This document shows positions 13,401 to 23,719 of a stretch of DNA of 64,000 bases, one piece after another. Origin of the DNA: Kryptolebias marmoratus. Its lineage: Eukaryota; Chordata; Actinopteri; Cyprinodontiformes; Rivulidae. Position 1 is the first letter of the stretch, and each line of letters starts with the position of its first letter. The notes below the pieces were generated by a model, which was not told the origin of the DNA, searched no databases, and saw only the letters and a program-made list of their open reading frames with translations. The position numbers and the translations under genes were made by a program. The stretch is taken from contig NC_051430.1 in the NCBI RefSeq assembly GCF_001649575.2, positions 34,646,098 through 34,710,097 on the forward strand. Reading direction: 5' to 3'.

Positions 13401-16400
13401 GAAATGGATCACGTGACCTCGATAAGCGTTCTGACACGCATCAACAGGGAGTCAGAGATGGATGGAGCGGAGAAAATCCAGTCTGGTTAACCCTAAAGGT
13501 CTGTGGCCCCGGGGCTCGGGGACCTCTGGTGTAGGTTTTTATTTAGAGGTCGGCGGCTCGTTGTCGGACCCCGTCGAGCCCTCGGACCCGGTGTTTCAGG
13601 GTCCAGCCTGAGCCGCGTTGGACGGGGGAGCCGAGAGGCGAGGCGATTAGACTGTGACAAACAACCTACAGATTTCACCGTCTTCTCTGTGGCGCCGCAC
13701 AGCAGATCGGAAATTTATCGCAACATCGATGTCCAAACGACTGCGAGAAACCGCAGAACGGTGCGTTCACGTTCTGCAGGATAATAATGTCTTCGATCAA
13801 TCCAGCGGTCTCTACTTGACGCCCGCACCTGGTTCAGATGATCGCGGTTTTTCAAAACGTTGATTTGAGACGGTTGGTTCCCGCTCTTATCATGACTCTA
13901 CGCGGTCAGAAACAAACGGCGGGAGTAGATTTAATAACGCCGTGCCTGTTTCATTGTACTCATTGATGACTTTTTCTCATCGGCACTCGAGCTGCTCTAA
14001 AGGAAACTTGCTATATTGTTAAAGTTCCCTCACATATAAAAAAAAAAAAAAAATCTCGTTTGCATCCTTAACAACGTTGCTAACCCGTAGCTGATTATCC
14101 CACCGGCCACAGTTAAGACGAGGATGGAAATGGCTGTCGGGATTATTATTTAAGGATTTACATCTGAGGGAATTCTGCTCCCTTGCTCCAGTGGTAGACA
14201 AAAAAAAAGAAAGTATTTTCTCTTTTGCCTCGGCGTCGTCGATAAACCCTTTCTGGGATTACCGCCGAAGTCCACCCCTGTCAGGTTGTAGTAGCGGCGG
14301 CGGTTTGTGTGCAGAAACATGCAGCGGGGCGTGTTTGTCACGTCTGTGTCCAGCGACCAGCAGGGGGCGTTTGACTCCCACACACACACATGTATACACA
14401 CAACACGCCAAGGGCATTTAGGCAGCTGAGAGGAATCGAAGCGGCTGCGCTCAGTCCTCACATTTTGCGGATCCCCCCCTCCCCTTCCTCCCCGTTTTTT
14501 TAGCTGGAAGCTGTGCGGCTGGGCTCGCCACTCCTCTAAAACGGTCGTAGTAAAATACATGCAAACGGCGGGTTGTTGAAGCAGGAGGAGACTGATGTTC
14601 CTGTATTTATGCATACAGGGGGGGGGGGGCTGTCACATACAGCTGCACCTTTTTATCTCGCTTGTGCTCAGACAGCGGTTGATGACGCTGCAGCGCCGCA
14701 CTCTCCCCTCCCTCCCTCCCGTGCTCGCTCGCGCTCTCTCCCTCCTCTACAAACGATGGCAGGGTGTATTTATAGTCCGGCGTGCGGCACGGCAGCCAGC
14801 GAGCGGGGGGATTACCTCGGCCACGATGAGCGAGCGGAGCCTAATTCAGAAGCAGGCGCCCGCTCGGTGACTCACGGCCACACGGGCTGACTCCAGCGCT
14901 GAGGTATTTCTGCTGCCTTGTTCCTCCACAGTACTACCAGGGCTTCGGCAAAGGATGCTGCTCTGTTCTTGGGCAAAACTTCTTGAAACTACAGCATTGA
15001 CTTCATTGTTTCTAATTTTAATTTTCTAATGGATTTCAAAGATTTAAGACTGCTGGCTTGTGTTGCTGTGTGGTAAATCATGAGCAAGTCACAGGGAATG
15101 ACTTATACGCCACAGAGGCTGTGGAAGTGTTGTCATTAGGTAATAAGCAGTCCCTCCAGGATTTCACGGGCATTTTTTGTGATTGTTGCGGCTAAAATGC
15201 CTGATTTCGCGGGGCATTTTCCTAAAAGTTGCGATTTCTTTTTAAACTAAAATCAATAAACAGCCATAACTTTTTGTACATAAACCAAAAATCCTTCCTA
15301 GTTTTGTCAGATAATTCAAAACAAACATTGACATTCTCAAAAGGTGCTTTATTTGAGAACTTTGATAGCTTCTAAACTGACATTCATGAGCATTTCTGGA
15401 TCGTCCCTGGTCTGCAGCTCTCCTAACATGTTTTGCAGACACAAAGTGTTTGTCGATGCGTTTATGTTCCATGATTACACTGCAGGACGTGCAAAACAGC
15501 TGCAGCTGGGGAGGAAACTGGTTTGCTGAAATCTTTGTGAGTCTGGTTTCGCCACAGCCCTTCGTGGTTTGACGTGAATGTTTGGGAGGTTAAGAAGGTG
15601 GGGCCGGTTCAGACCACGTGGCTCTCACTGATACCCGCCTCCGACAGCGAAGCAGCTGAGAGAACAGCCTCGGCCAGCAGACGGGCCCGGGTTACATCTC
15701 AGCTCACAAACGGGTTCACTCAGGGGTGTCCAATCCTGTTCCTCAGGGCCTCCATCCTGCAGGTTTTACTTGTTTCTCTGCTCCAACACACCTGATCTGA
15801 ATCAATGGGTGATTAACAGGCTTCTGCAGAACATGAAGAGGTGATTTAACCTCTGAATCAGGTGTGTTGGAGCAGAGGAACAAGGAAAACATGCAGGATG
15901 GTGGCCCTGAGGACCAGGGTTGGACACCCCTGAGTTCTCGTTTCAAAAAGCATCTGATCGCCACGAATAAACGTTTTGAAAAAATTCTTCTTCGCAGCCC
16001 GCCGTAACTCCGTCCCCGCCTCCCGCCTCCCAGCCAGCGCCGACGGGGAGCCCCAGTCCCCGCCCCCCAGCACAGCAGAGCCCGGCGGCAGCGCCGTTGG
16101 AGCCGATCAGGAAAGCCGGGCAGAACTTCAAGTGTCTGTGGCAGTCCTGCAAACGGTACGAGCCGCCGCCGCCGCCGCCAACCCAGCCTGGCGTCCGCCA
16201 ACGCCGCCGCCTCACCTCCTCTCGTTTCCTTTTTCAGGTGGTTCGAAACGCCCTCCCAGGTGTTTTACCACGCAGCGACGCAGCACGGCGGAAAGGACGT
16301 GTACGGCGGGCACTGCCTGTGGGAGGGCTGCGAGTCCTTCCCCCGGCAGAGACTGTCCTTCATCACGCACTTGCAGGTAAAACCCGATTGGTTTGTCCCA

Positions 16401-18422
16401 TTTCGGCGCCGTACTGTGCAGGATGACATTGTTTCCGCTCCGCTCTCCCAGGATAAACACTGTTCTCGAGAGGCGCTACTGGCTGGACTCAAACTAGAGG
16501 AGCAGCAGGCACAACCCCCCAATCAGACTTCTTCCCAGTGCGTACGCCTTCCCTCCCGCCGACCTTTAACTTCTCCAGATCAGGTGTTTAAACGTGACTT
16601 TTTGTTTTGAAGGACTCCACCAGCGGCGGGCGGCACTCTGGCACAGCAGCGAGCACCGAAAGCAATCGTCAATCATCCGAGCGCGGCCCTCATGGCGCTC
16701 CGCAGAGGTTCCCGAAACTTGGTCTTCAGGGACTTCACCGTGAGTAGAGCTGAATCTGTCGCTGCTCCTCCCACCGCGCTGTCAGTCAGCGGATCGTCCC
16801 GCTAAAGCCTCAAACTGGATGTTTTAAAAAATGTATGTTTGAACATAAAGCAGGAAATAGTGTCTTGTTTAATTACACAGAGGGGCGGGGCTTAAAATCT
16901 TATCCCACAGCCAGTCTATAGGGGGCGCACGTCCACTGTGACGGCTGCTCGCTGCTGCCACCTTGTGGAGCTCTGGAGAGAAAGGGATAAGAGTTTAAAC
17001 GGAAACAAGAGCGATTTTTTTTTAAACTTTTGACCTGCTGAATTAACACAACAGACCTAAAATCACACAAAAACATAAAATCCGTGTGGAAAATTCTTAT
17101 ATTTTTTACTGTAAAAACCACAAACATACCTAATGAAATGCTTTTAAAACTTAGAATGCAAATATAATCAGTAATAGTCATAAACATTTGAACAAATTAA
17201 GCAAACAACAAAGTTATAAACACTTTCTCCATTAAAATGTTGACAATTTCTTCAGCGTTTTTTAGACCAAACATTCAGGAGTTCTAATAAATTGCCATAA
17301 ATCCTTTGGGCCGTGAATATAAACAGTTTCTGTCCAAAACAAGGCAGAGGGGCACATTACATTCTTAGTTTTGGTCATTTTCTGTGTCCTGTTCATGCAG
17401 GATCATTCAGGTAAATGTTATAAAATAGATCCTGATGCTCAAAATATGGATCTGAATCTGTCTCTTGTTATCATTTTGTCTGGAAGGACAGATAAAATGT
17501 GATTCTGTTTCCAGTAATCCTCTAAAATAAAATAATGGATCACCTGGTTCATCAACAAAGTCCTCCCTGTCTGTCCCAGTCTAAACTACACCCTAACTAT
17601 AAAACCCATAACTCACTCCCGCGCTGCCAAACTTCCTTTAATTTTTGCACCTTTTTCTTCTTCTCTCTGTGGATTTTTAGTCGCTTGACAGAAAACGTTG
17701 GGCCTCTGTCAGATTGGAGAGGAGGGGGAGTGTTTTCATTCGGCTGGGTTGGGGGTGAGATCGGACGGAGGATGGGGGAGTTAAACCCCGAGAACTCCCC
17801 GGTTTTGGCGCTTCTCACTCTAACGTGCTGAAAATATGACAACGCTTTTCAAAATAAAAAAATATGTCGTGAATAATTTATCATAACTCTGGTTGTCCTT
17901 GACGTATCGAGATAATTTAAAAACTGGGGTAAAGCTTGAAGTCTGGACTTTAGAGATAAATTAAAACAGTCTGTGAGAGGGGGCGGAGCTTTCCCGCTAG
18001 AGTATTTTAACTCTTTAAGGTCGACGACAGAAGTCAAGGAGGAGGAGAAACAGAAATCTGGATAATAACGCTTCAGTGGTAATATTATATTATACGTCCT
18101 CTGCTTATTTATGCATTTAATTTATTTCCTGTCCCAGGACGAGAAGGAGGGCCCAGTGACCAAACACATCCGATTAACCGCTGCCTTAACGTTAAAGAAC
18201 ATCGCCAAGCACTCGGACTGCGGTCGCATGTAAGTACCCGCCGGACTCCAGGGCTGATTGATTAACGAGCCGATTGGCTGATGCAGCGTTGTCTCTGCTC
18301 CGCCCCTCAGGTTGGTAAAGAGGCACGAGACGCACCTCTCCGTGCTGGCGCTCAGCAACATGGAGGTCTCCACCACGCTCGCCAAATGCCTTTACGAACT
18401 CACGCGCTCGCTTCAGGCCTAA
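1338..18422 (+). CDS. arid2: AT-rich interactive domain protein 2 (BAF200), PBAF subunit; 5' end off window
   Basis: ARID2 is the signature DNA-binding subunit of the PBAF SWI/SNF remodeller and acts in the nucleus. Eighteen coding exons are supported by GT-AG junctions and continuous frame: 1338-1471, 6419-6637, 6724-6791, 7291-7360, 7436-7686, 8811-8907, 8991-9200, 9281-9445, 10163-10241, 10323-10457, 10537-10748, 10825-12968, 15998-16155, 16238-16376, 16452-16537, 16613-16739, 18138-18229 and 18311-18422 (TAA 18420-18422). They encode about 1498 residues: the end of the ARID domain, a conserved helical region, an RFX-type domain, a long Q/P-rich stretch, two C2H2 fingers and a conserved C-terminus. 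Most of the ARID domain lies upstream of the window. The human protein is about 1835 aa, so even allowing for the missing start this one is shorter, mainly in the Q/P-rich part. Two donors are unusual (GTCCGT at 10458, GTGCGT at 16538) but keep the frame. Identity rests on recalled similarity to human ARID2 across all exons. Confidence 0.95.
1862..1986 (+). repeat. Right-end fragment of the ~0.7 kb element (copy B)
   Basis: The segment from GAATCACTTCAGAAAC to CCTGGAGGGTCTG matches the last ~125 bp of the element, including the subterminal GTTGCGATCGCAAC palindrome. It sits in the arid2 intron 1472-6418. The intact right end and truncated left side suggest a decayed or deleted copy. Confidence 0.75.
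1987..6418 (+). other. arid2: Rest of arid2 intron 1472-6418
   Basis: No coding exon is supported here. Two short pieces resemble a widespread fish repeat: GGTGCGCCTTACAATCC at about 2975-2991, and TTTATAGTCCAGAAAATACGG at about 4176-4196. The short GC-rich block near 5370-5460 (GGCCGGCCCGGCTGGC) may be another decayed repeat. Otherwise the sequence is AT-rich intron. Confidence 0.4.
6419..9445 (+). CDS. arid2: arid2 exons: conserved helical (armadillo-like) region
   Basis: Seven exons (6419-6637, 6724-6791, 7291-7360, 7436-7686, 8811-8907, 8991-9200, 9281-9445) encode a conserved, leucine-rich helical block. Recognisable pieces are [50 protein letters not shown] and [20 protein letters not shown]. 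In ARID2 proteins this region is thought to form an armadillo-like scaffold within PBAF; that role comes from the family and was not seen here. Phases run 1-1-0-1-0-1-1-1 with no frame break. Confidence 0.92.
8200..8365 (-). repeat. Diverged single unit of the CTGTGGCGGCCATC repeat family
   Basis: The segment with GCTGCTGCCACGCCACATTTAAGCTCC and GCAAAACGCACAGAGTTA resembles, with many changes, part of the units at 19985-21253 (CTACTACCACGCCAAATTTTAGCTG, GCAAAATGTGCTGAGTTACA). It lies in the arid2 intron 7687-8810. Orientation and limits are approximate. Confidence 0.4.
10110..10123 (-). promoter_or_regulatory. CTCF-like motif in arid2 intron
   Basis: The reverse complement CCACTAGATGGCAG matches the CTCF core at 14 of 14 positions. 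It lies in the intron 9446-10162. Confidence 0.45.
10163..10748 (+). CDS. arid2: arid2 exons: RFX-type winged-helix domain
   Basis: Exons 10163-10241, 10323-10457 and 10537-10748 encode an RFX-like DNA-binding domain starting at [14 protein letters not shown], through [12 protein letters not shown] and [16 protein letters not shown], to the basic segment [10 protein letters not shown]. It falls at roughly residues 405-520 of the in-window protein. The exon ends with a CAG-encoded Gln run followed by Ala and Pro runs. The middle exon uses a weak donor (GTCCGT at 10458); the split Arg codon CG|G restores the frame. Confidence 0.92.
10825..12968 (+). CDS. arid2: arid2 large exon: Q/P-rich linker
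   Basis: A single 2144-nt exon runs from acceptor TTTCCAG to donor GTGAGT. It encodes about 715 residues of Pro/Gln/Val-rich, probably disordered sequence. Conserved islands are [47 protein letters not shown] followed by [10 protein letters not shown], and [15 protein letters not shown] with ATMVAVPAG. The reading frame stays open past the donor to a stop at 12996-12998. The true product is spliced at 12968, because the next exon joins in phase 0 to known ARID2 sequence. Confidence 0.93.
14357..14370 (+). promoter_or_regulatory. CTCF-like motif in arid2 intron
   Basis: CCAGCAGGGGGCGT is 13 of 14 to the CTCF core and strongly resembles the vertebrate consensus. Confidence 0.45.
15148..15539 (+). 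repeat. Left half of the ~0.7 kb element (copy C)
   Basis: It starts CAGTCCCTCCAGG and follows the complete copy (46785-47502) through the TGAGCATTTCTGG segment, stopping near CTGAAATCTTTGTG. The right half is missing. It lies within the arid2 intron. Confidence 0.8.
15721..15932. mobile_element. Fold-back MITE, ~212 bp (copy 1)
   Basis: The ends are inverted copies: CAGGGGTGTCCAATCCTG at the left and a right end finishing GGACACCCCTG. The arms continue inward through TCCTGCAGG and ACACACCTGA / TCAGGTGTGT, so the whole element can form one long hairpin. There is no coding capacity. A second copy at 48389-48599 has an 8-bp target duplication, which points to the hAT superfamily. It lies in the arid2 intron. 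Confidence 0.8.
15998..16537 (+). CDS. arid2: arid2 exons: two C2H2 zinc fingers
   Basis: Exons 15998-16155, 16238-16376 and 16452-16537 encode a Pro-rich stretch and then two C2H2-like fingers. Finger 1 is CLWQSC followed by the pair in YHAATQH. Finger 2 is CLWEGC followed by the pair in THLQDKH. The zinc ligands are all present and spaced as in human ARID2. The split Arg (CG|G) across 16155/16238 and the split Gln (CA|G) across 16537/16613 keep the frame. Confidence 0.92.
16613..18422 (+). CDS. arid2: arid2 exons: conserved C-terminus
   Basis: Exons 16613-16739, 18138-18229 and 18311-18422 encode the conserved tail, with [18 protein letters not shown], the VFRDFTDEKEG block, [20 protein letters not shown] and [17 protein letters not shown]. 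It ends at TAA 18420-18422. Human ARID2 continues for several more residues after the equivalent Leu, so this tail is slightly shorter. Confidence 0.92.
16740..18137 (+). other. arid2: arid2 intron, no further gene seen
   Basis: AT-rich intron. A CTCF-like near-match lies at 16955-16968 on the minus strand. No repeat family or additional exon could be supported. Confidence 0.4.
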
Positions 18423-19875
18423 CGCCAAAAAAAGAAGAAGAAAAAAATGGACGCCCGCGACCCCTCCCCCCGTCTGTAGCAGGTCCGCGAAGAAGAAGAG
18501 GGGTCAAAGGGCGAGGGGAAACCAGGACGAAGACCTGCCGCTGCCCTCCTCCCTCCGCTCCACGACGGGACAAAGAAAAGAAACTGCCTTGGGGGCGGGG
18601 TCTTCCACCAGCTGCCCACCAGGGGGAGCTCTTCGAGTCATCTTCCCTGAGGGACTCCGACTAAAAAAACCCAAACATGAGCACATTTTCTTTAGGTGTA
18701 GTTTTTTTTTCTAATTATTATTATTATTTCGGTTCCTCCTCATGTGCATGAGGCAAAGGGGGGTGACTGAGGAGGGGGGGAGTGGGCGGAGCTACGGAAG
18801 CCCACAGGGCCAGCAGCAAACAGAAGAAGAATTCGAGGAGGACTCTGGTGCAGAGAAATTGTTTTTCTTTTAGAAACTTGGTAGCTTGGTTTTCTTACTT
18901 GAGTCGATATATTTTCACTTATTTATTATTATTGAAATGAAAACCATTATGATTAATTAAAAACAGAAAACGAGAATCTTGTAAATAAATTGTGAATATA
19001 TATAAAGAGGATCCTTTTCCTGCCGATGCAGCCACTGGAGGACTGACTCTGGGGTTCACAGAAGCATTACTTTGGCAGGATTTAATAAAGTAGTATGTTT
19101 GTTGTTATTTTTTTTTTGCTTTTTGTTTTTTAAATGATCCTTGGTCACTTGTATCCAATGTGATTCTATACTCAGCAGTGGATGAATGTACTTAAAAACT
19201 TGTAAATAATTCTGCAAAGGTACTGATGCTGTAAAGCTTAGGGGGAGGCGGGAAAAAAAAGCAGTTTTTTTTGTGGAACTGTGACATTTTTTGTATTATA
19301 ATACCTTGTAGAACTCATTTTGCTGGCTGAAAGAGTATGGAATAATATATCTCATGTCATTTTGTAGAAGAAAAACGAAAAAAAAAAAGAGGAATATTGA
19401 AGGTATTCTCTTCCTGTACCGTCACACATACACAACCTTCCCCCCTCTCGACGCACACACACATATATCCACTGTAAGCGTTTTTTCATCACAGCGCGTG
19501 CCGGGATTCTTTTGTAATTTGTAAATTGGTTTAAATACATGGAAGTTTTTATACAGGTTTTCTCCTGTGTTCTTTGCTTTACGTGCAGGTATGATATTTT
19601 CTTCACTACTTTTTTCTATCTTAATATAGTGTGGAGTTTTATTGTACTATTTTTTCATTCTTAATACCATGCCACATTCCGGCTCACGTCCTCAGACTGT
19701 CCTCTCTGCCGTGTGTCGTGTAACGTGTTAGCATCTGACCGGGGCGACCCCTCTTCATTTCTGCGGTGTCAGTAGGATGTGTGACTATAAATAGACCTAA
19801 CAGTCTGTTAGAGATTGGCTTTATTTACTTTGGTGACTGTTTATAGTTTTTAAATAAAACACTGAACATTTGGCG
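18423..19875 (+). other. arid2: arid2 3' UTR (predicted extent)
   Basis: The sequence after the stop codon is AT-rich with poly-T and poly-A tracts and no coding exon. Polyadenylation signals AATAAA occur at 19084-19089 and 19853-19858. The second is followed by a GT-rich stretch (GTGGGGGTT), so the main 3' end is inferred near 19875. The region also has a near-match to the CTCF core (18616-18629). No repeat family was recognised inside it. Confidence 0.6.
19853..19858 (+). terminator. arid2: Polyadenylation signal, likely arid2 main
   Basis: The canonical AATAAA hexamer lies about 1.43 kb after the arid2 stop and is followed by a G/T-rich downstream element. An alternative AATAAA at 19084-19089 could give a shorter 3' UTR. 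Confidence 0.6.
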
Positions 19876-19984
19876 TGGGGGTTCTCACTCTCGTTTCTTG
19901 CTTTTTTTTTTTTTTCCTTTGTTTATCTTAAAACACCCGAATCGTGCGTTCGGGTCAGATCGGCGTCTGTAAAACACGTTAACT

Positions 19985-21253
19985 GGCTGTGGCGGCCATC
20001 TTGAATCGGGTTTGACCCCCCCCAGCTGTAGAGGAACATCTAACGGTTACTTCCTGAAAGTTTCGTTAAAATCCGTCCAGCGGTTCATGAGATATTTTGC
20101 TAACAGACAGGTAAAGCTGAAGTTTTAAGCGAACGATTAGCCCTCAGAGTAACTGTTGGGAATCACTCTCAGCTACTACCACGCCAAATTTTAGCTGAAT
20201 ATCTGCAAAATGTGCTGAGTTACAGCCATTTTTCAGTTGGCTGTGGCGGCCATCTTAAATTGGATTGGCTCCAAAATTTAATCAGCTGTAGAGGAACATC
20301 TAACGGTTACTTCCTGAAAGTTTCGTTAAAATCCATCCAGTGGTTCATGAGATATTTTGCTAACAGACTGACATTTAATGCCATCAGTTAGCTCTCGGAG
20401 TATAAGCCGGAGCTCACTCTCAGCTACTACCACATCTAATTTTAGCTCAATGAGTATAAAACTTAAAATAATATATTAAATATAAAATAAACCCCGCCCT
20501 CCGTGGACCGGAAGTGGCACCCTGGTGTCCACAAACGGCCCACAGGCCAGCAGTTGATATTCACCTGAAACATTTCCCAGCCTGGTGCTGTGTGGAGCTA
20601 AATGATAGCATTTTGTTATTTATTAAAATAAAACGTTAAGCTTTGATGTTGGCTAAGGCTGATTAGCTGTGGCGGCCATCTTTAATCAGCTACAGATGTT
20701 TATGTGAGTATATCTATTGGCGTCAACGCTGCTTGTCTGTTAGCAAAATATCTTATGAACCGCTGGACGGATTTTAATGCAACTTTCAGGAATTGATCAT
20801 TAGATGTTCTTCTACAGCTGATTAGTTTTTGGAGTTAATCCAATTCAAGATGGCCGCCACAGCCAACTGAACTTAGTAAACTGGAAAACGGCTGTAACTC
20901 AGCAGGTTTTGCAGATATTGAGCTGAAACTTGGTGTGGTAGTAGCTGAGAGTGATTCACAACAGATACTCCGAGGGCTACACACTGTGATAAATCTTTGC
21001 CATTACCTGTTTAAGTTAACGCTGCTTGTCTGTTAGCAAAATATCTCAAGAACCGCTGGATGGATTTCATTGTAACTTTCAGGAAGTAATCATTAGATAT
21101 TCATCTACAGCTGATTAACTTTCAGAGTCAATGCAATTCAAGATGGCTGCCACAGCTAATCGAACTTATAAAACACAAAACTGTCTATAACAGCCAGTTT
21201 TACAGATATTGAGCTGAGATTTGATGTGGTAGCAGCTGAGAGTGATCCCCAAC
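19985..21253. repeat. Inverted cluster of CTGTGGCGGCCATC repeat units
   Basis: Two forward units begin GGCTGTGGCGGCCATC at 19985 and 20239 and contain GTAGAGGAACATCTAACGG, CAGCGGTTCATGAGATATT and CTCTCAGCTACTACCACG. A partial start recurs near 20665. From about 20728 the same words appear reverse-complemented in two rounds, ending AAGATGGCCGCCACAGCC (~20872) and AAGATGGCTGCCACAGC (~21156). Transcribed as one piece it could fold into a long hairpin. It fills the space between the arid2 poly(A) site and the scaf11 promoter. Weaker single units occur near 8200, 50703 and 52240. Confidence 0.75.
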
Positions 21254-21795
21254 ATACTCTGCATTACATTGTGTATAATGTTGCTTTTCAGGTTTGACCA
21301 AAATGGCTCCAACGCCGTCATTTCTCAACAAAAGAGGATCTTGGTCTAAAACTCTGGCACCAAGGGTGGCGGGTGACAGGCATTGCTTCCGGGCATGCAA
21401 GGCCTTTAATTTGGTTAAACAGAAACTGGATAAATTTTAAAAAGAACATAAACGTCTTAGAGCCAATAAATAAAACTAAGTTTTTACCTCATGTGAATGA
21501 CTAAAAGAAAAAAGCTTCAAACACCAAAAGGAAAGCAGCCAATAAACTCCTAAATGCTTCATTATAATGTATTTTTCAATGGAAAACAATTTAGTGCCGT
21601 GTTATAAATCTGAAGATGTTTACGTTTTACATGTTGCTTTAATGTAACATGGTGTCAGAAGGTATTTAAAAGGTTCAGTCATGTTTATTTATTTGTTTAT
21701 TTGTCAGAGCTGAAGTTTCTGTTTCTGTTGTTTGACTGTGGCCTGCTTTGCTCGGTGGCGCCAGTAGGGGGCGCCAGAGGCGCAAACTCGCAGCC
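21254..21795. other. arid2-scaf11 intergenic, upstream of scaf11
   Basis: Nothing coding is seen. The segment ends in a GC-rich block with an exact CTCF-core match (21761-21774) directly before the presumed scaf11 promoter. Confidence 0.4.
21761..21774 (+). promoter_or_regulatory. CTCF-like motif at scaf11 promoter
   Basis: CCAGTAGGGGGCGC matches the CTCF core CCASYAGRKGGCRS at all 14 positions. It lies about 190 bp upstream of the first scaf11 donor. Binding is inferred from sequence only. Confidence 0.55.
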
Positions 21796-21796
21796 G

Positions 21797-21953
21797 GACT
21801 ATAAGACATGTGGCAGAGACTTTTCTGAAATCTATGCCTCGTTTGTAATAAAAAAAAAGGAAACATTTTTCGCAACTAAACGGAGTTAAATTACAACAAG
21901 TTGGACGCTGAAACCGTGTAGCAGGCGGGCGTTTGGCGCAGCCGCAGTCGAAG
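21797..21953 (+). promoter_or_regulatory. scaf11: Probable scaf11 promoter and non-coding exon 1
   Basis: A TATA-like CTATAAG (about 21799) is followed by a stretch ending GCAGTCGAAG|GTGAGTAG, a strong donor at 21954. There is no ATG reading into the known protein, so this would be a 5' UTR exon spliced to the exon at 23669. The transcription start is not visible; the range covers promoter plus exon. Confidence 0.45.
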
Positions 21954-23668
21954 GTGAGTAGCGACACTTTACAGGAGCTAGCCGGAGCTAGCTGCTAATG
22001 CTAACGGCTACGTAAGCAGGTGCTGTTGTTCGAAGCCGATAGCTAACTTATGACCTTCACTGGTTCCGTCACGGCTAATAATAAGCCCTGTTTGCTCGTT
22101 GTCGTGTCTCCAGCTAGCCCGGCTAACCAGCAACGAGCTTGTTGTCGCTGCTTAACTTGGAGCTAATTTGGAGCCTCCTGCTCACAGGCCGTGCTGCCAG
22201 AAGTTTCCCTCCGCGGAGCCGCTTCGTCTCCGAGCTGCTTCTCGGGTTTATTGTCTCACATTTGAAGGCTGAGAGCTGCAGTTTCTTTAGGTTAGCTTGT
22301 TGTGGTGAAATGGCCTCAAAGTTGACAGTTTTGGGAAAACAACCCCCCGAGCAGTGGCCTGTGTTGACATGATCTCTGGTTCAAACCTCGTCCCAACTTT
22401 AACTTTGGACTCACTTTTTAATGAGGTTAAACCGAATTAAAACCCAGCTAAAAACAGGTCTGTTTCTGCTCAGATTCCTCTTCATCTTAAATTTAAAATA
22501 AAAAAGCCTGGATTCTTCACAGAGGTCAGTCACTTTAAGGTTTTATCTGGACGAAGAGCAGTTAATTTTATGTGTTAACATGAAGCTGATTTGTTTAATT
22601 AAACATCCCAAATAAATACCTGACAATAACAACATTAAAACACATCTAAAAAAAAACAAGAATAACAAATTTAAGTGCGACGCTTAAAAGACTACAGCGG
22701 CGACTTATGATGATGTCATCAAGGTAATTATTTTTGTTCACTATGAAGGCATTTAATTAATACAGAAGACTAAGTGTTAATTACAGAATTACCTCCTAGT
22801 TTCTATCAGTGCCAGTAAAGGCTGATAAATCAGTCTGTCTCCATTTATTGATCAAAATGACCTTAAAAAAAAAATGATGTCACGATGTGAGTCAGAGCAT
22901 CAAAATGGAAATTATTTCACTTTCTCTCCCTGCATCACTAGAGGTTTAACTTTAGGTCTGTTGTGTTTTCTTGTCTATTGATGCGTTTATAAAGTATACA
23001 CATTGGGAGTGGGCACTATTAGGTCTCCGCACCTAATAAAAGGCTTCAGGTGCAGAGACGTGCGCTGCTGATTACGGTGAATCTTCACTCCGTCTCAGTC
23101 TCCCATCCTGAGCAGCTTATTGGTGACAGTGGAAAAGAAAACAGGAAGAAACCTCCAGCAGAACCAGAACCGGGCTCAGGACGAGCAGCCATCTGCTTTG
23201 AGGTTCGAGAGGACAGGAAAGAGACGGAGACAAACACAGGACTGGTCCAGGTGGAGTGATTAGAATATCAAACCAAGTGTCTCCCTCCTCCATCAGGCCT
23301 GGACACAAGTGGGACAGAGTCGCATCAGGACCGGGTCAGAGGTCACGTCTGGGCTGGTCGACCCTGTGACTACCATCAGGTCCTCCCTCACCTTGGCGAC
23401 GGTCGTCGGTTCAGACACGTAACCAGGACTAATTCAATCTTTGTTGAAATCCTGATTATTATTAGAAACGTTCCGTTTGTTGCTCTTAACGAACAGCGAG
23501 TGTCCTTGAACAGAAAGTGTCCTTTAATGACTTCCTGTTGAACTTTCCCCCCTAAAATAACTGATAAAACATCTCACGATTATTACGATAAATTAAATTA
23601 AATGCAGTCTCTCTCATCTGTCTCATCTCTCTTAGCTGTTTGTTTTTGTCCCTTTTTTAATGTCTCAG
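21954..23668 (+). other. scaf11: Presumed scaf11 intron 1
   Basis: No supported exon or named repeat. It ends in the polypyrimidine acceptor TTTTTTAATGTCTCAG at 23668. Confidence 0.4.
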
Positions 23669-23719
23669 TAGTGATCAGGACACCGTCCCCGTCCTCGTCC
23701 CCCCCCCCCGGAGACGGAC

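Larger units (their letters stand above)
12969..15997 (+). other. arid2: arid2 intron with GC-rich block, CTCF-like site and two transposon copies
   Basis: This 3-kb intron contains a single N at 13242 after a poly-T run, a strong CTCF-like motif (14357-14370), and a GC-rich stretch 14640-14890. That stretch contains TATTTATAG, a TATA-box shape on the minus strand (14768-14776). It also carries a ~0.7 kb element fragment (15148-15539) and a fold-back MITE (15721-15932). No coding exon is supported. A splice acceptor before 14932 opens an in-frame run of only 22 codons. Confidence 0.45.

Noticed and set aside
14932..15000. In-frame alternative terminal exon of arid2
   Set aside because: A good acceptor opens 22 codons to a stop in phase 0, but such a short run is expected by chance (about 35%) and no poly(A) signal follows.
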